Below, in pieces: positions 56,870 to 64,000 of a stretch of DNA of 64,000 nucleotides. The position numbers and the translations under genes are program-made. The notes under the pieces are model-generated. The model did no database searches, had not been told where the DNA came from, and saw only the letters and a list, made by a program, of their open reading frames with translations. The stretch comes from Microcoleus sp. AS-A8. GTDB taxonomy: Bacteria; Cyanobacteriota; Cyanobacteriia; Cyanobacteriales; Coleofasciculaceae. Location: positions 236,332-300,331 of the forward strand of contig JAMPKV010000011.1 of NCBI GenBank assembly GCA_039962225.1. Reading direction: 5' to 3'. The stretch's first letter is position 1, and each line of letters starts with the position of its first letter.

Positions 56870-57616
56870 ATGGTATCTCAACTGCAATCGCCGACCCAGT
56901 CAGAGGTCATCTATCCCGATAGCGACGGAAAGCCAATGGCAAATAATACCAAGCAGTTTCGCTGGATTGTGGTGATTCAGCAGAATTTGGATTGGTTGTT
57001 TGCCGATGACCCAAATGTGTTTGTTGCGGGAGACTTGTTTTGGTATCCGGTGGAGGGAAAACCAAATATCGTTAACGCCCCAGATGTGATGGTAGTGTTT
57101 GGTAGACCTAAAAGCGATCGCGGCTCCTACCAGCAATGGAACGAGGAGGACGTTGCGCCGCAGGTGGTGTTTGAAATCCTCTCTCCAAGCAATACACAGG
57201 ATGAGATGGAGAGGAAGTTGCTGTTCTACGAGCGCTACGGCGTGGAAGAGTACTATATTTACGATCCGGACAGGAATCGGTTACGAGGTTGGTTGCGTAC
57301 TGAGGATGGGTTAGATATTATTCCCCAGATGGCGGATTGGCTCAGTCCTCGATTAGGAATTCGGTTTGCTTGGTCAGAGGAGGATTTAGAGTTTTATCGC
57401 CCTGACGGAGAGCGTTTTCTGACTTATGTGGAGATTGCCCAACGCTTTGAGGAAGAACGGCAACGCGCTGAGGAAGAACGACAACGCGCTGACCAAGCAG
57501 AGCAAGCGAGACGAGATGCAATCCCTCGGTTGTTGGGAATGGGGTTGAGTGTTGAGCAGGTTGCCGAAGCGCTGGGGTTATCTGTGGAAGAGGTGCAGGC
57601 GATCGATCAAGGATAA
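56870..57616 (+). CDS. Uma2 family endonuclease-like protein
   Basis: 248 residues. Uma2 (DUF820) domain ~20-190 with PD-(D/E)xK-type residues: APDVMVVF (~68-75), VVFEILSPSNTQDEMERKLLFYERYGVEEYYIYDP (spread over ~96-132). A charged coiled segment (~190-220, EEERQRAEEERQRAD) and a short helix-turn-helix-like tail (LSVEQVAEALGLSVEEV) follow. These genes are abundant in cyanobacteria; the function is unknown. ATG 56870 has GGAGG 9 nt upstream. Confidence 0.85.
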   Translation: MVSQLQSPTQSEVIYPDSDGKPMANNTKQFRWIVVIQQNLDWLFADDPNVFVAGDLFWYPVEGKPNIVNAPDVMVVFGRPKSDRGSYQQWNEEDVAPQVVFEILSPSNTQDEMERKLLFYERYGVEEYYIYDPDRNRLRGWLRTEDGLDIIPQMADWLSPRLGIRFAWSEEDLEFYRPDGERFLTYVEIAQRFEEERQRAEEERQRADQAEQARRDAIPRLLGMGLSVEQVAEALGLSVEEVQAIDQG

Positions 57617-57680
57617 TGTTGGAGTTTGGGAGAAAGGCGATCGCTCCATTCGTTTCTTACAACATTTTCAGGAAAACGCA

Positions 57681-57807
57681 CTCACCCGCCCGGAGTTCAA
57701 ACTCCGGGCTAATATATAAAGTCCACTAAAGTGGACTGAAATCTCTGTATAGTCCACATTAGTGGACTTGAGCTATGAGCCAGGGGTTTTAACCCCTGGT
57801 GGGTGAG
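57681..57807. repeat. Multi-branched hairpin element
   Basis: Outer stem CTCACCC (57681-57687) with GGGTGAG (57801-57807) encloses four perfect hairpins. H1: CCCGGAGT/ACTCCGGG (57689-57708). H2: AGTCCACT/AGTGGACT (57720-57737). H3: AGTCCAC/GTGGACT (57751-57768). H4: CCAGGGGTT/AACCCCTGG (57780-57799). H2 and H3 can also pair with each other. Similar repeats occur in other cyanobacteria. No coding potential. Confidence 0.8.
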
Positions 57808-57837
57808 CGCGTCAAACCCAAGATGTGAGTTCAATTA

Positions 57838-58071
57838 CTACCGCTCTCGCTCATCTTGAAGCAGTTCCAAAATTTGAAAGCAGAGTTTGAGTAGAAAAAT
57901 GAGAAACCCTGCGTTAGGGTTCAGCCAAGTAGCAAAGCCGACGACAGCAAATTCAATGAATTTAAGCCACTTGCGAGCCTTTCTGGATTTAAGTTTCGAG
58001 TTACTGGGTTGAGTTGCTTGCTTGAGTTCTTCAGCCGTCCGAGTTTTGTTGGAAGTTTTCATAGTTGTCAT
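57838..58071 (-). CDS. Small membrane protein, unknown
   Basis: About 77 residues from ATG 58071. Basic N-terminal half (~1-35, KSRKARKWLKFI) followed by two adjoining hydrophobic stretches (~37-50 FAVVGFATWLNPNA, ~53-67 LIFLLKLCFQILEL), then an acidic tail. No family recognised. It is divergent from the NACHT gene, with about 140 nt between. It might be an unrelated small gene or a partner of the NACHT protein. Confidence 0.5.
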   Translation of the reverse strand: MTTMKTSNKTRTAEELKQATQPSNSKLKSRKARKWLKFIEFAVVGFATWLNPNAGFLIFLLKLCFQILELLQDERER

Positions 58072-58212
58072 CTGTTCAGTGAACTCCCAACAATCTGTCA
58101 AACCTAAGCACTGTGGCTGGTTCAGCAAATGTACAGGTACTAATCAGCTTGCGATCGCGTTGCGTCCAATTTGTGTCCACGTTTAGGATTGATGAAAGGC
58201 TGAAACTCAGGT

Positions 58213-59841
58213 ATGGCAAAACAGACAGGTCGTTCGCTTCAACTATCCGCACAAGGAAGACAGAAGGCGGACATAGCGCTACAAAAATTTGCTGGCAAAC
58301 GGGATTTGGCTGCTAATCTGGGGATGTCTCCTACGACAGTGACGAATTTCTTTGCAGGTAGACCTGTTAAACGCAGAGAGTTTCATGCGATTTGCAAAAA
58401 GCTAGGGCTGAATAATTGGCAAGAGGTTGCTGATTTACCTCAACAAGATGAATCTGAACCTGTAGAAAAGCTTCAGAACAAAGGTTCTGATATCGATGAA
58501 TTGGTGCGGGAAGTACGATCGCGCTGTTGCGATAAAATCCTAGACCTGTACAGCAAAATCCAGTTGTTGAATCGCCAGCAGATTGATGTAGATAAGCTTT
58601 ACGTGGATGTCTATGTGCTGGAGAAGCTTGCTAGTGACTCTCATGCAACTATTCCTGGACTGCTGAGAGGCTCAGATTTAGGTAATGACTTTGACCGTTT
58701 TGGGTTGGGGCAACGTGGGGAGCGATCGCCCGGATTTGAAGTAGCCGCCCAGTACCCCAGACTGATGATATTGGGCAAACCAGGGTCAGGAAAAAGCACA
58801 TTCTTGCGACACCTAGCGGTTGCCTGTTGCAAGGGTGAGTTTCTGGCTGACCACATCCCGATTTTGATTGAACTCAGAGTTATCAATGCTGGTGAGTTCA
58901 ACCTACTCAACTATATTCATGAAGAATTTGATTTGGCTGATGAGGAGCAAACCAAACAAATCTTGAAGCAGGGTAAGGTTTTGATTTTACTTGATGGTTT
59001 GGATGAAGTGCCTGGTCAGTCGAGGCGAGAGGTTCAAGACCATATCTATAAGTTTGCCCAGTTCCAGCATTATTACAAAAATCGCTTTATCCTCACCTGT
59101 CGAACTCAAACCCTAGAATACATATCGGATAAGTTTCAAGCTGTTGAGGTTGCTGATTTTAACTCAGAGCAAGTGGAAATTTTTGCTCAAAACTGGTTTA
59201 CTGCCTTCGCTGAAACGCCTGAACAAGGAGCCGAACTTACAGTAAAGTTTCTGGACAAGCTGAAATTGCCTGACAACAAGCAAACTGCTGAACTGGCTGT
59301 TACACCTATCCTACTGAGTTTGGCATGTTGGATTTTCGGCGATTTGAAAGACTTACCGCCTAAGCGTTCCGATTTATATGAACAGGGAATCAATCTGCTG
59401 TTGGAAAAGTGGGATGAAAAACGCGGAGTCAGGCGGGAATTAGGAAGTGAAGCCTATCGAAAGTTGTCGGTTGGAGAAAAAAAGAAACTCCTAAGTTATC
59501 TGGCTGCCCGTAAGTTCGAGCAAGAGCAATATGTGTTGTTTGAGCAAGGCGAACTTCAGGGATACATTGCGGAATATCTGGAGATTTCAACCGAGGATAG
59601 TGAAGCAGTGCTGGATGCTGTAGCAGCACAGCATGGGTTATTGATTGAACGAGCACAGGGATTCTGGTCTTTCTCTCACCTGACGTTTCAAGAGTATTTC
59701 ACAGCGAAGTGGTTTTGCGATCGGGCTGATTGGAACGCTTTAGTTAAGCACATCAGAACAGAGTACTGGCGCGAAGTTTTTTTGCTAGGAGTTGGAATTG
59801 TCAAAAGCGCTGATAAACTACTCTGCCTAATGAAAAAATAA
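58213..59841 (+). CDS. NACHT-family STAND ATPase, 5' part (interrupted by stop)
   Basis: 542 residues before a stop at 59839-59841. N-terminal helix-turn-helix (~25-75, GKRDLAANLGMSPTTVTNFFAGRPVK spread), a linker, then NACHT: Walker A ILGKPGSGKSTFLRHLA (~189-205), Walker B LILLDGLDEVP (~257-267), and sensor RFILTCRTQ (~294-302). Helical domains lie to ~540, with FSHLTFQEYFTAKW (~490-503), a hallmark of NACHT proteins. Bacterial NACHT proteins of this type can act in phage defence. The reading frame continues without shift past the stop for another 233 codons, so this is probably the front of a ~775-residue protein cut by a nonsense change. Confidence 0.85.
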   Translation: MAKQTGRSLQLSAQGRQKADIALQKFAGKRDLAANLGMSPTTVTNFFAGRPVKRREFHAICKKLGLNNWQEVADLPQQDESEPVEKLQNKGSDIDELVREVRSRCCDKILDLYSKIQLLNRQQIDVDKLYVDVYVLEKLASDSHATIPGLLRGSDLGNDFDRFGLGQRGERSPGFEVAAQYPRLMILGKPGSGKSTFLRHLAVACCKGEFLADHIPILIELRVINAGEFNLLNYIHEEFDLADEEQTKQILKQGKVLILLDGLDEVPGQSRREVQDHIYKFAQFQHYYKNRFILTCRTQTLEYISDKFQAVEVADFNSEQVEIFAQNWFTAFAETPEQGAELTVKFLDKLKLPDNKQTAELAVTPILLSLACWIFGDLKDLPPKRSDLYEQGINLLLEKWDEKRGVRRELGSEAYRKLSVGEKKKLLSYLAARKFEQEQYVLFEQGELQGYIAEYLEISTEDSEAVLDAVAAQHGLLIERAQGFWSFSHLTFQEYFTAKWFCDRADWNALVKHIRTEYWREVFLLGVGIVKSADKLLCLMKK

Positions 59842-60540
59842 ATTGATTCAACAGTAGCTTCAGATGAGCTATTGAAACAAATTCTGCACTGGGTCAAACA
59901 AAAATGTTTTTTAGTAAAAACTCCTTGTAAAATTGCAGCAGTTAGAGCTTTTTATCTGTCCCGTGTTCTTGAGCTTCCCTTTGATAACTATCTATCTTGT
60001 TCTATCGATATTTTCTTTGATGAATGTCTATCTGATTCTCTTAATCTGTTTAGGGATTACTGCCTATACCGTTCTCTCTATCATTCCCACTCCCCTAACT
60101 TTGACAAAACTCTCTACAGTTCTGGTTCCAGCTACGGCACGTTTTGTTCTTTCACCCACTTCCTTGAATTTGAACTCTTCCTTTCTGAGGCGCTTAAACA
60201 CTCCTTCGAGCTTAAACCCGAACTTAGGGAAGCATTGCAAAAACTTCAAAATAAACTACCAGTTCAAGAAGCTAGAATAAACTACAAACAATGGTGGATA
60301 GCTAATGGCCAAGCTTGGATTGAGGAATTGAGAACTATCATGATTATTAATGATTGCAAGATTGAGCGAGATTGGCATCTTAGCAACGAGCAGAAGGAAT
60401 TGCTTCAGCAGTATTATGATTCTAATTACTTGCTGGTGAATTGTCTGAATAGTAACGTGAGTGATGGAGTGAAAGAGGAGATCGAAGAGAAGTTGTTGTG
60501 GCCTTTTGATGTGATTCACAATAGTCAGCAGCAGATGTAG
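59842..60540 (+). pseudogene. NACHT protein, 3' part after in-frame stop
   Basis: Same frame as the NACHT gene (difference 1659 nt from its start, a multiple of three). It reads IDSTVASDELLKQILHWVKQ and continues to QQQM. The text resembles the C-terminal helical (NCH2-like) domain of cyanobacterial NACHT proteins (RAFYLSRVLEL, SCSIDIFFDECL; ARINYKQWWIANGQAWIEELR; DWHLSNEQKELLQQYY). Only one base (AAAAAATAAATT context) separates the parts. A separate start is unlikely, since the first ATG-like codon (TTG 59872) lacks a ribosome-binding site. Confidence 0.8.
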
Positions 60541-60607
60541 CAGATGAATAACCTGTGAATTTGAATAGAGATATTTTAGAGAGCGATCGCACCCATGACC
60601 CTTAAAG

Positions 60608-60706
60608 AAGGCGCGTCTCTATGCCGACGAACACTTTCCACGCATAGAGTCCGCGTAGGCGGACTTAGTTTGTGTAGCCGCGATTTTCAATCGCCAGCTA
60701 TTTTTG
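60608..60706. repeat. Interspersed palindromic repeat
   Basis: Contains AGTCCGCGTAGGCGGACT (60648-60665, hairpin), TTGTGTAGCCGCGATTTTC and CAATCGCC (60671-60694). This is a well-known cyanobacterial interspersed repeat. It lies between the NACHT remnant and the 3' end of the secreted repeat protein. Confidence 0.7.
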
Positions 60707-60745
60707 CAAGAGGTCTATTGTTTGCGATCGCTCCTCCCTTAAAAC

Positions 60746-62131
60746 CTACCTACCTATCTCTCGTGCGCTGCCAAGAAGCTGATTCCAAGCTTCAACAACT
60801 GCTCGTAAATTTGCAGGTAAACCATCGATAGGGACTATGTTGTACCGAACCGTACCATCGCGGCTGGTGAGCGTGTGAGTAGAGATATCACAACAGGCTG
60901 TTTTTGATGCGTAATTCAAATTTTTAAATTGTGCAAATCGCTGCCGTTCTAGCAATTGCTGAAACTGTCGCACCTGTTGGGGGGAAACCCGACGGACGCT
61001 ACGTCCAGAATCATTAGCATCGCCCACAAGGGTACGAATCAATCGCCCATCGTTGAGCAAAACGGTTTCAAAGGTTCTGCCAGTAAAGCCACCACTAGTA
61101 ATTTCCCGAAAAACCACATTTCGATCCAAAGGCGGTGGCAACTCATTAGCAGGAATGGGTACAGGCTCAATTGTCTTGTTATTACCATTCTGACCTTGAA
61201 GCTCAAACTGCGAACCATCTTCTTTCACCCGGTAAACGTAGCTGTCTTGCCCATTGGAAACAGTTGCTTGCCAACCGGGAGCAATAGGACGAGTACAATT
61301 AGGAACACCTTCACAGCTACCATTCCAGTCTTTCTGAAATTTAGCTTCAATAATGCGGAGATTGGACGACCCTGAAAACTTGGCGGCATCCTTTTTAATC
61401 GCCTCAGCAACCTTTGGCAATAAAGTTAGAGAACGATCTAGCAGCACTGAATTCGCCTTTTCATCAACGTGATAAACCCATTGCTGGTTTCCACTGTCTA
61501 CTGTTACTTCCCAGCCGGATACCGGATCAGCCTCAGCCGTGCAATATGAACGACCAAAAGCAAAGAGACAACGATTCCCCCAAGTCTGCGGTTGTGCTTT
61601 AACGATGCGTAGTGTCTCAGTGGGCAATCCCGACCACTTGGAAGCATCCCGAAAAATCGCACTAACAATAGATTTCGGTAAGGTTTCTTGAGTTGCTTTT
61701 TGAGACAGCTTCACTAGAGAACCCATGTCATCACTTACAAAAACCCAGCGAATATCTCCAGCACCCACAATAACTTCCCACCCTCGGACCAAAACTGGAT
61801 CGCAAGGACGGCGGGGAAAAGTCGGTCTTTCGCACCCCTCAGCCCATTGTGTGCGTTTAAAGCTAACAATATTCAACGCCTTTTTAGGTAAGTTGGATGC
61901 ATCAGCAGCACTCCGCAAAACAGCATCAGCAACTTGAGTGGGTAAACGGTTAGTTGTAGCGTTTTGTTTGACTGATTCCTTGGCTACTTCGGGTAAAGGT
62001 CTTTTATCAGCAGCTACGCCACTTTTTATTAGTGTTAACCCGCTACCAACAGACACAATGCCAGTCAAAATCAAGGCTGTCAAAATTTTATGAGGTTGGG
62101 CATTAGAAGAATCTTTGGCAACGGGTTTCAT
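60746..62131 (-). CDS. Secreted protein with three ~95-residue repeats
   Basis: About 461 residues from ATG 62131. Signal-type helix at ~15-35 (ILTALILTGIVSVGSGLTL). Three repeats follow (~60-155, ~155-240, ~240-325). Each has a DA(S/A) helix, an LRIV-type strand (ALNIVSFKRTQW, LRIVKAQPQTW, LRIIEAKFQKDW), a pair of Cys, then GWE/QVTV and WVF/WVY strands. A different C-terminal domain (~340-461) carries VFREITSGGFTGR and CCDISTHTL. The Cys pairs suggest disulfides outside the cytoplasm. Family not recognised. Confidence 0.7.
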   Translation of the reverse strand: MKPVAKDSSNAQPHKILTALILTGIVSVGSGLTLIKSGVAADKRPLPEVAKESVKQNATTNRLPTQVADAVLRSAADASNLPKKALNIVSFKRTQWAEGCERPTFPRRPCDPVLVRGWEVIVGAGDIRWVFVSDDMGSLVKLSQKATQETLPKSIVSAIFRDASKWSGLPTETLRIVKAQPQTWGNRCLFAFGRSYCTAEADPVSGWEVTVDSGNQQWVYHVDEKANSVLLDRSLTLLPKVAEAIKKDAAKFSGSSNLRIIEAKFQKDWNGSCEGVPNCTRPIAPGWQATVSNGQDSYVYRVKEDGSQFELQGQNGNNKTIEPVPIPANELPPPLDRNVVFREITSGGFTGRTFETVLLNDGRLIRTLVGDANDSGRSVRRVSPQQVRQFQQLLERQRFAQFKNLNYASKTACCDISTHTLTSRDGTVRYNIVPIDGLPANLRAVVEAWNQLLGSAREIGR

Positions 62132-62325
62132 AGCAAAATTCCAATAGAAAAATATCCAGCCCAATCTTTGCCACTAACCAATGAGTGGGCTTCTAGCGAT
62201 CGCTGGCTTTCTTGAATGGCTGATGGAAAGATAGACGCTGGCAGAGTAATAGTTGGTTCCGCGCCAGAGAATGAGTCAACTATTGCTAGAGCAATCCTAT
62301 TTGAGTGGTGAGATGTCTGAGGTTC

Positions 62326-62358
62326 AGATTCCCGACTTCTTAGAGAAGTCAGGAATCT
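62326..62358. repeat. 15-bp hairpin repeat AGATTCCCGACTTCT
   Basis: AGATTCCCGACTTCT (62326-62340) pairs with AGAAGTCAGGAATCT (62344-62358) with one mismatch. A known cyanobacterial interspersed hairpin. The rest of the 62165-62566 gap holds the promoter of the Sll0218-like gene; nothing else recognised. Confidence 0.75.
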
Positions 62359-62566
62359 CGCCTTCACAAATCATTTAGGACTGCTATAGAGCGCCAAGAC
62401 GAGTAGAAGTAAAAAAACTATCTCAAAGGCTGCTCTGGAAGGGTAGGTTGGAACTCTGGCAGTAACACTGATAAAAACCATTAAAAAAATCAATTAATAA
62501 CTACTTATTTTATAAGCGGAGAGAATGTAAGCTGGATTCCAGTGACACAGGTTAGAGGAATCCCAA

Positions 62567-63154
62567 ATGCAGAAGGCTTTGACGAACCTGCCAAGTAACG
62601 ACTACGAATGGTTGAAGCGCAATCGTATTGTGCGCGTTCTCGAAACCGTCCAAGACTTCTTTGTAATTTCCCTGTGTATCGCTCTATTCGCCCTCATGGC
62701 AATCCAGCTACGAGAGATGTTTTTCGAGCTATTGCCTCCGCTTGATTTCCCAGGTGTTACTTCCGATATCCTGTTCTTGCTGATTTTAGTCGAGTTATTC
62801 CGACTGCTGATTATTTACCTACAAGAGCAACGAGTCTCGATTGGGGTAGCCGTAGAAGTATCCATTGTCTCCGTTTTGCGAGAAGTCATCGTGCGGGGAG
62901 TTCTAGAAACCTCCTGGATTCAAATTTTAGCTGCCTGTGCCTTCTTGCTAGTTATGGCAACCTTGCTTGTGGTTCGAGTTTGGCTTCCGCCAACGTTTAA
63001 AGGAATTGACCCTGAAAAACGCTTGTTAATCAGGAATAATCTCCTAGCAACAGATAACTCATCTAACGCCATTGAAACGGCAACTAATCTAAATTCTCAA
63101 CCCCTTACTTCTCTTATTGCAAACGGGACGAACGGTTCGGGGCATCAAGATTGA
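62567..63154 (+). CDS. Sll0218-like membrane protein of the flv4-2 operon
   Basis: 195 residues with four hydrophobic segments (~28-45, ~58-80, ~90-115, ~122-143) and a polar C-terminal tail. LEVTVQ-like text, IYLQEQRVSIGVAVEVSIVSVLREVIVRG (~84-112), resembles PsiE-type proteins and the Sll0218 protein encoded between flv4 and flv2 in Synechocystis. There Sll0218 supports photosystem II. Here the flv2-like gene follows at 83 nt, keeping half of the operon order, but flv4 is displaced and broken. Confidence 0.75.
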   Translation: MQKALTNLPSNDYEWLKRNRIVRVLETVQDFFVISLCIALFALMAIQLREMFFELLPPLDFPGVTSDILFLLILVELFRLLIIYLQEQRVSIGVAVEVSIVSVLREVIVRGVLETSWIQILAACAFLLVMATLLVVRVWLPPTFKGIDPEKRLLIRNNLLATDNSSNAIETATNLNSQPLTSLIANGTNGSGHQD

Positions 63155-63237
63155 AACGGTGGACTTGAGGGTTTGGAGAATGTACTCGAACTCCATCATT
63201 TAACCAGTTACAAACTATCAACTAGAGGATTAAAGCC

Positions 63238-63690
63238 ATGCTAGATATTAAACCTCGCGATGTTCAAGTCGCCTCGATCGCTGCTGCCGATACTACTATT
63301 TTGCGATCGCGTACTTGGGACAGACTCAAATTTGAAGTCGAATACTCCCTGCAACGCGGCACCACAGCCAATTCCTATCTCATTAAAGCCGATAAAACTG
63401 CCCTTATCGACCCGCCGGGTGAGTCGTTTACCGAGACTTTCCTGCACCAATTGCAACAGTCTATAGAGTTGCAGCAGTTGGATTATGTAATTTTGGGTCA
63501 TGTCAACCCAAACCGGATGGTGACACTCAAAGCCTTGCTAGAGTTAGCGCCACAAGTGACGTTTGTTTGCTCTAAACCGGGTGCGATCGCATTGCAAAGT
63601 GCCTTAAGAGAGTACCAGCACCAGTTAAAGATTTGGATACCAAGGGCGGAAGACACCTTAGACTTGGGCAACGGTCATCAACTCCAATAG
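63238..63690 (+). pseudogene. Flavodiiron protein gene (flv2-like), truncated by IS
   Basis: 150 residues of the N-terminal metallo-beta-lactamase-like domain: ILRSRTWDRLKFEVEYSLQ, TTANSYLIKADKTALIDPP, and LGHVNPNRM in place of the usual SHTEPDHSG, so the normal diiron ligands are replaced, as in Flv1/Flv2-type proteins. It ends in LDLGNGHQLQ, where intact proteins continue for ~400 residues. From 63688 the sequence is unrelated and belongs to an insertion sequence. The flavodoxin and reductase domains are missing in the window; they may lie beyond the IS. Confidence 0.85.
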
Positions 63691-64000
63691 ACCTGTCCGA
63701 AAATTGGTAAAGCTCTCTGTGTCTGGCTTGGCAGATCTTTTCCTTCAAGCCAAATGGAACGAAAGAATCGGGGTTGGAGGCGGTTGTTGTTAGCAACCCC
63801 CGGGAACCGAGGCAATACTAATTCATATCATCCCTCCTGCTTAAAACTGTTCTGGAACTGGCAAAACGACTGTACCGATTCGCCGCCTCACCAGCCCACA
63901 AACGGTTAAAATCACTTGCTCATAAGTGTCAGGATGTAAGCGAAATCGCTCTCGTGCAATCCGGAAGATTTTTAGCAATCGGATGACATGCTCCACAAAG
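63691..64000 (-). mobile_element. IS5-like insertion sequence, one end
   Basis: Starts around 63688-63693 (TAGACCTGTCCG) directly after the last flv2-like codon and continues to the window edge. The outer ~150 nt are non-coding with a GGGGTTG...CAACCCC hairpin (about 63768-63799). The minus-strand transposase gene ends inside it. The target duplication and other terminus lie outside. Confidence 0.75.
63841..64000 (-). CDS. Transposase (IS5 family type), C-terminal part
   Basis: Partial gene; 52 residues plus stop (TAA at 63841-63843), with the N-terminus beyond the window. The text FVEHVIRLLKIFRIARERFR and CGLVRRRIG matches the C-terminal end of DDE transposases of the IS5 superfamily, where the final catalytic Glu (here in VEH) precedes R-x-KIFR. 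Too short to tell whether the element is intact. Confidence 0.75.
   Translation of the reverse strand, partial: FVEHVIRLLKIFRIARERFRLHPDTYEQVILTVCGLVRRRIGTVVLPVPEQF

Noticed and set aside
60595..60831. 78-codon plus-strand frame
   Set aside because: Built from an interspersed palindromic repeat and the antisense end of the secreted repeat protein.

Overview
The window is chromosomal DNA of a cyanobacterium, most likely filamentous. Evidence: many HIP1-type GCGATCGC octamers, a Cph1-like phytochrome, an omega-3 (DesB-type) acyl-lipid desaturase, remnants of an flv4-sll0218-flv2 type operon, CHAT-domain proteins, and typical cyanobacterial intergenic hairpin repeats. No rRNA or tRNA gene was recognised.

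Region 1 (about 1-26.6 kb) is an accessory surface/secretion island. It starts with an RTX protein gene, divergent from a row encoding a sigma-70-like protein, a DUF1822 protein, a CHAT-CHASE2 membrane protein and a DUF928 protein. A serralysin-type metalloprotease, a chimeric pair of CHAT and DUF928 gene fragments, a subtilisin-like protease, a PrcB-like lipoprotein, a trypsin-like protease with a truncated paralogue, and a four-gene minus-strand run (three filamentous-haemagglutinin-type exoproteins, then a CHAT-TPR protein) follow. A 42-nt element without internal indels lies upstream of the sigma-like gene, the RTX gene, the subtilase and the trypsin-like protease, always in the same orientation to the gene; a degenerate 40-nt version lies upstream of the metalloprotease. 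I infer a dedicated regulon in which a membrane CHAT-CHASE2 sensor and a sigma-like factor control exported proteases and adhesins.

Region 2 (26.8-44.3 kb) is mostly core genes: arsB, a PAS histidine kinase, secD/secF, pdhB, a class III alcohol dehydrogenase, map, an RRM protein, an ABC-2 exporter pair, an IF-3 paralogue that seems to start at ATC, an aldo/keto reductase, an acyltransferase and an EamA transporter.

Region 3 (44.5-51.5 kb) is signalling: an Rcp1-like regulator, a solitary TnpB element, then overlapping genes for a phytochrome kinase, an Rcp1-like regulator and a hybrid kinase.

Region 4 (51.7-64 kb) holds cysH, prmA-like, desB and DUF938 genes, then a scrambled stretch. An flv4-like gene has two internal deletions. 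About 5.8 kb separates it from an Sll0218-like membrane protein gene and an flv2-like gene that is cut off by an IS at the window edge. The intervening DNA carries a Uma2 gene, a multi-hairpin repeat, a NACHT ATPase gene broken by one in-frame stop, and a secreted repeat protein. Known for the family: the flv4-2 operon protects photosystem II. Inferred: it has been lost here.
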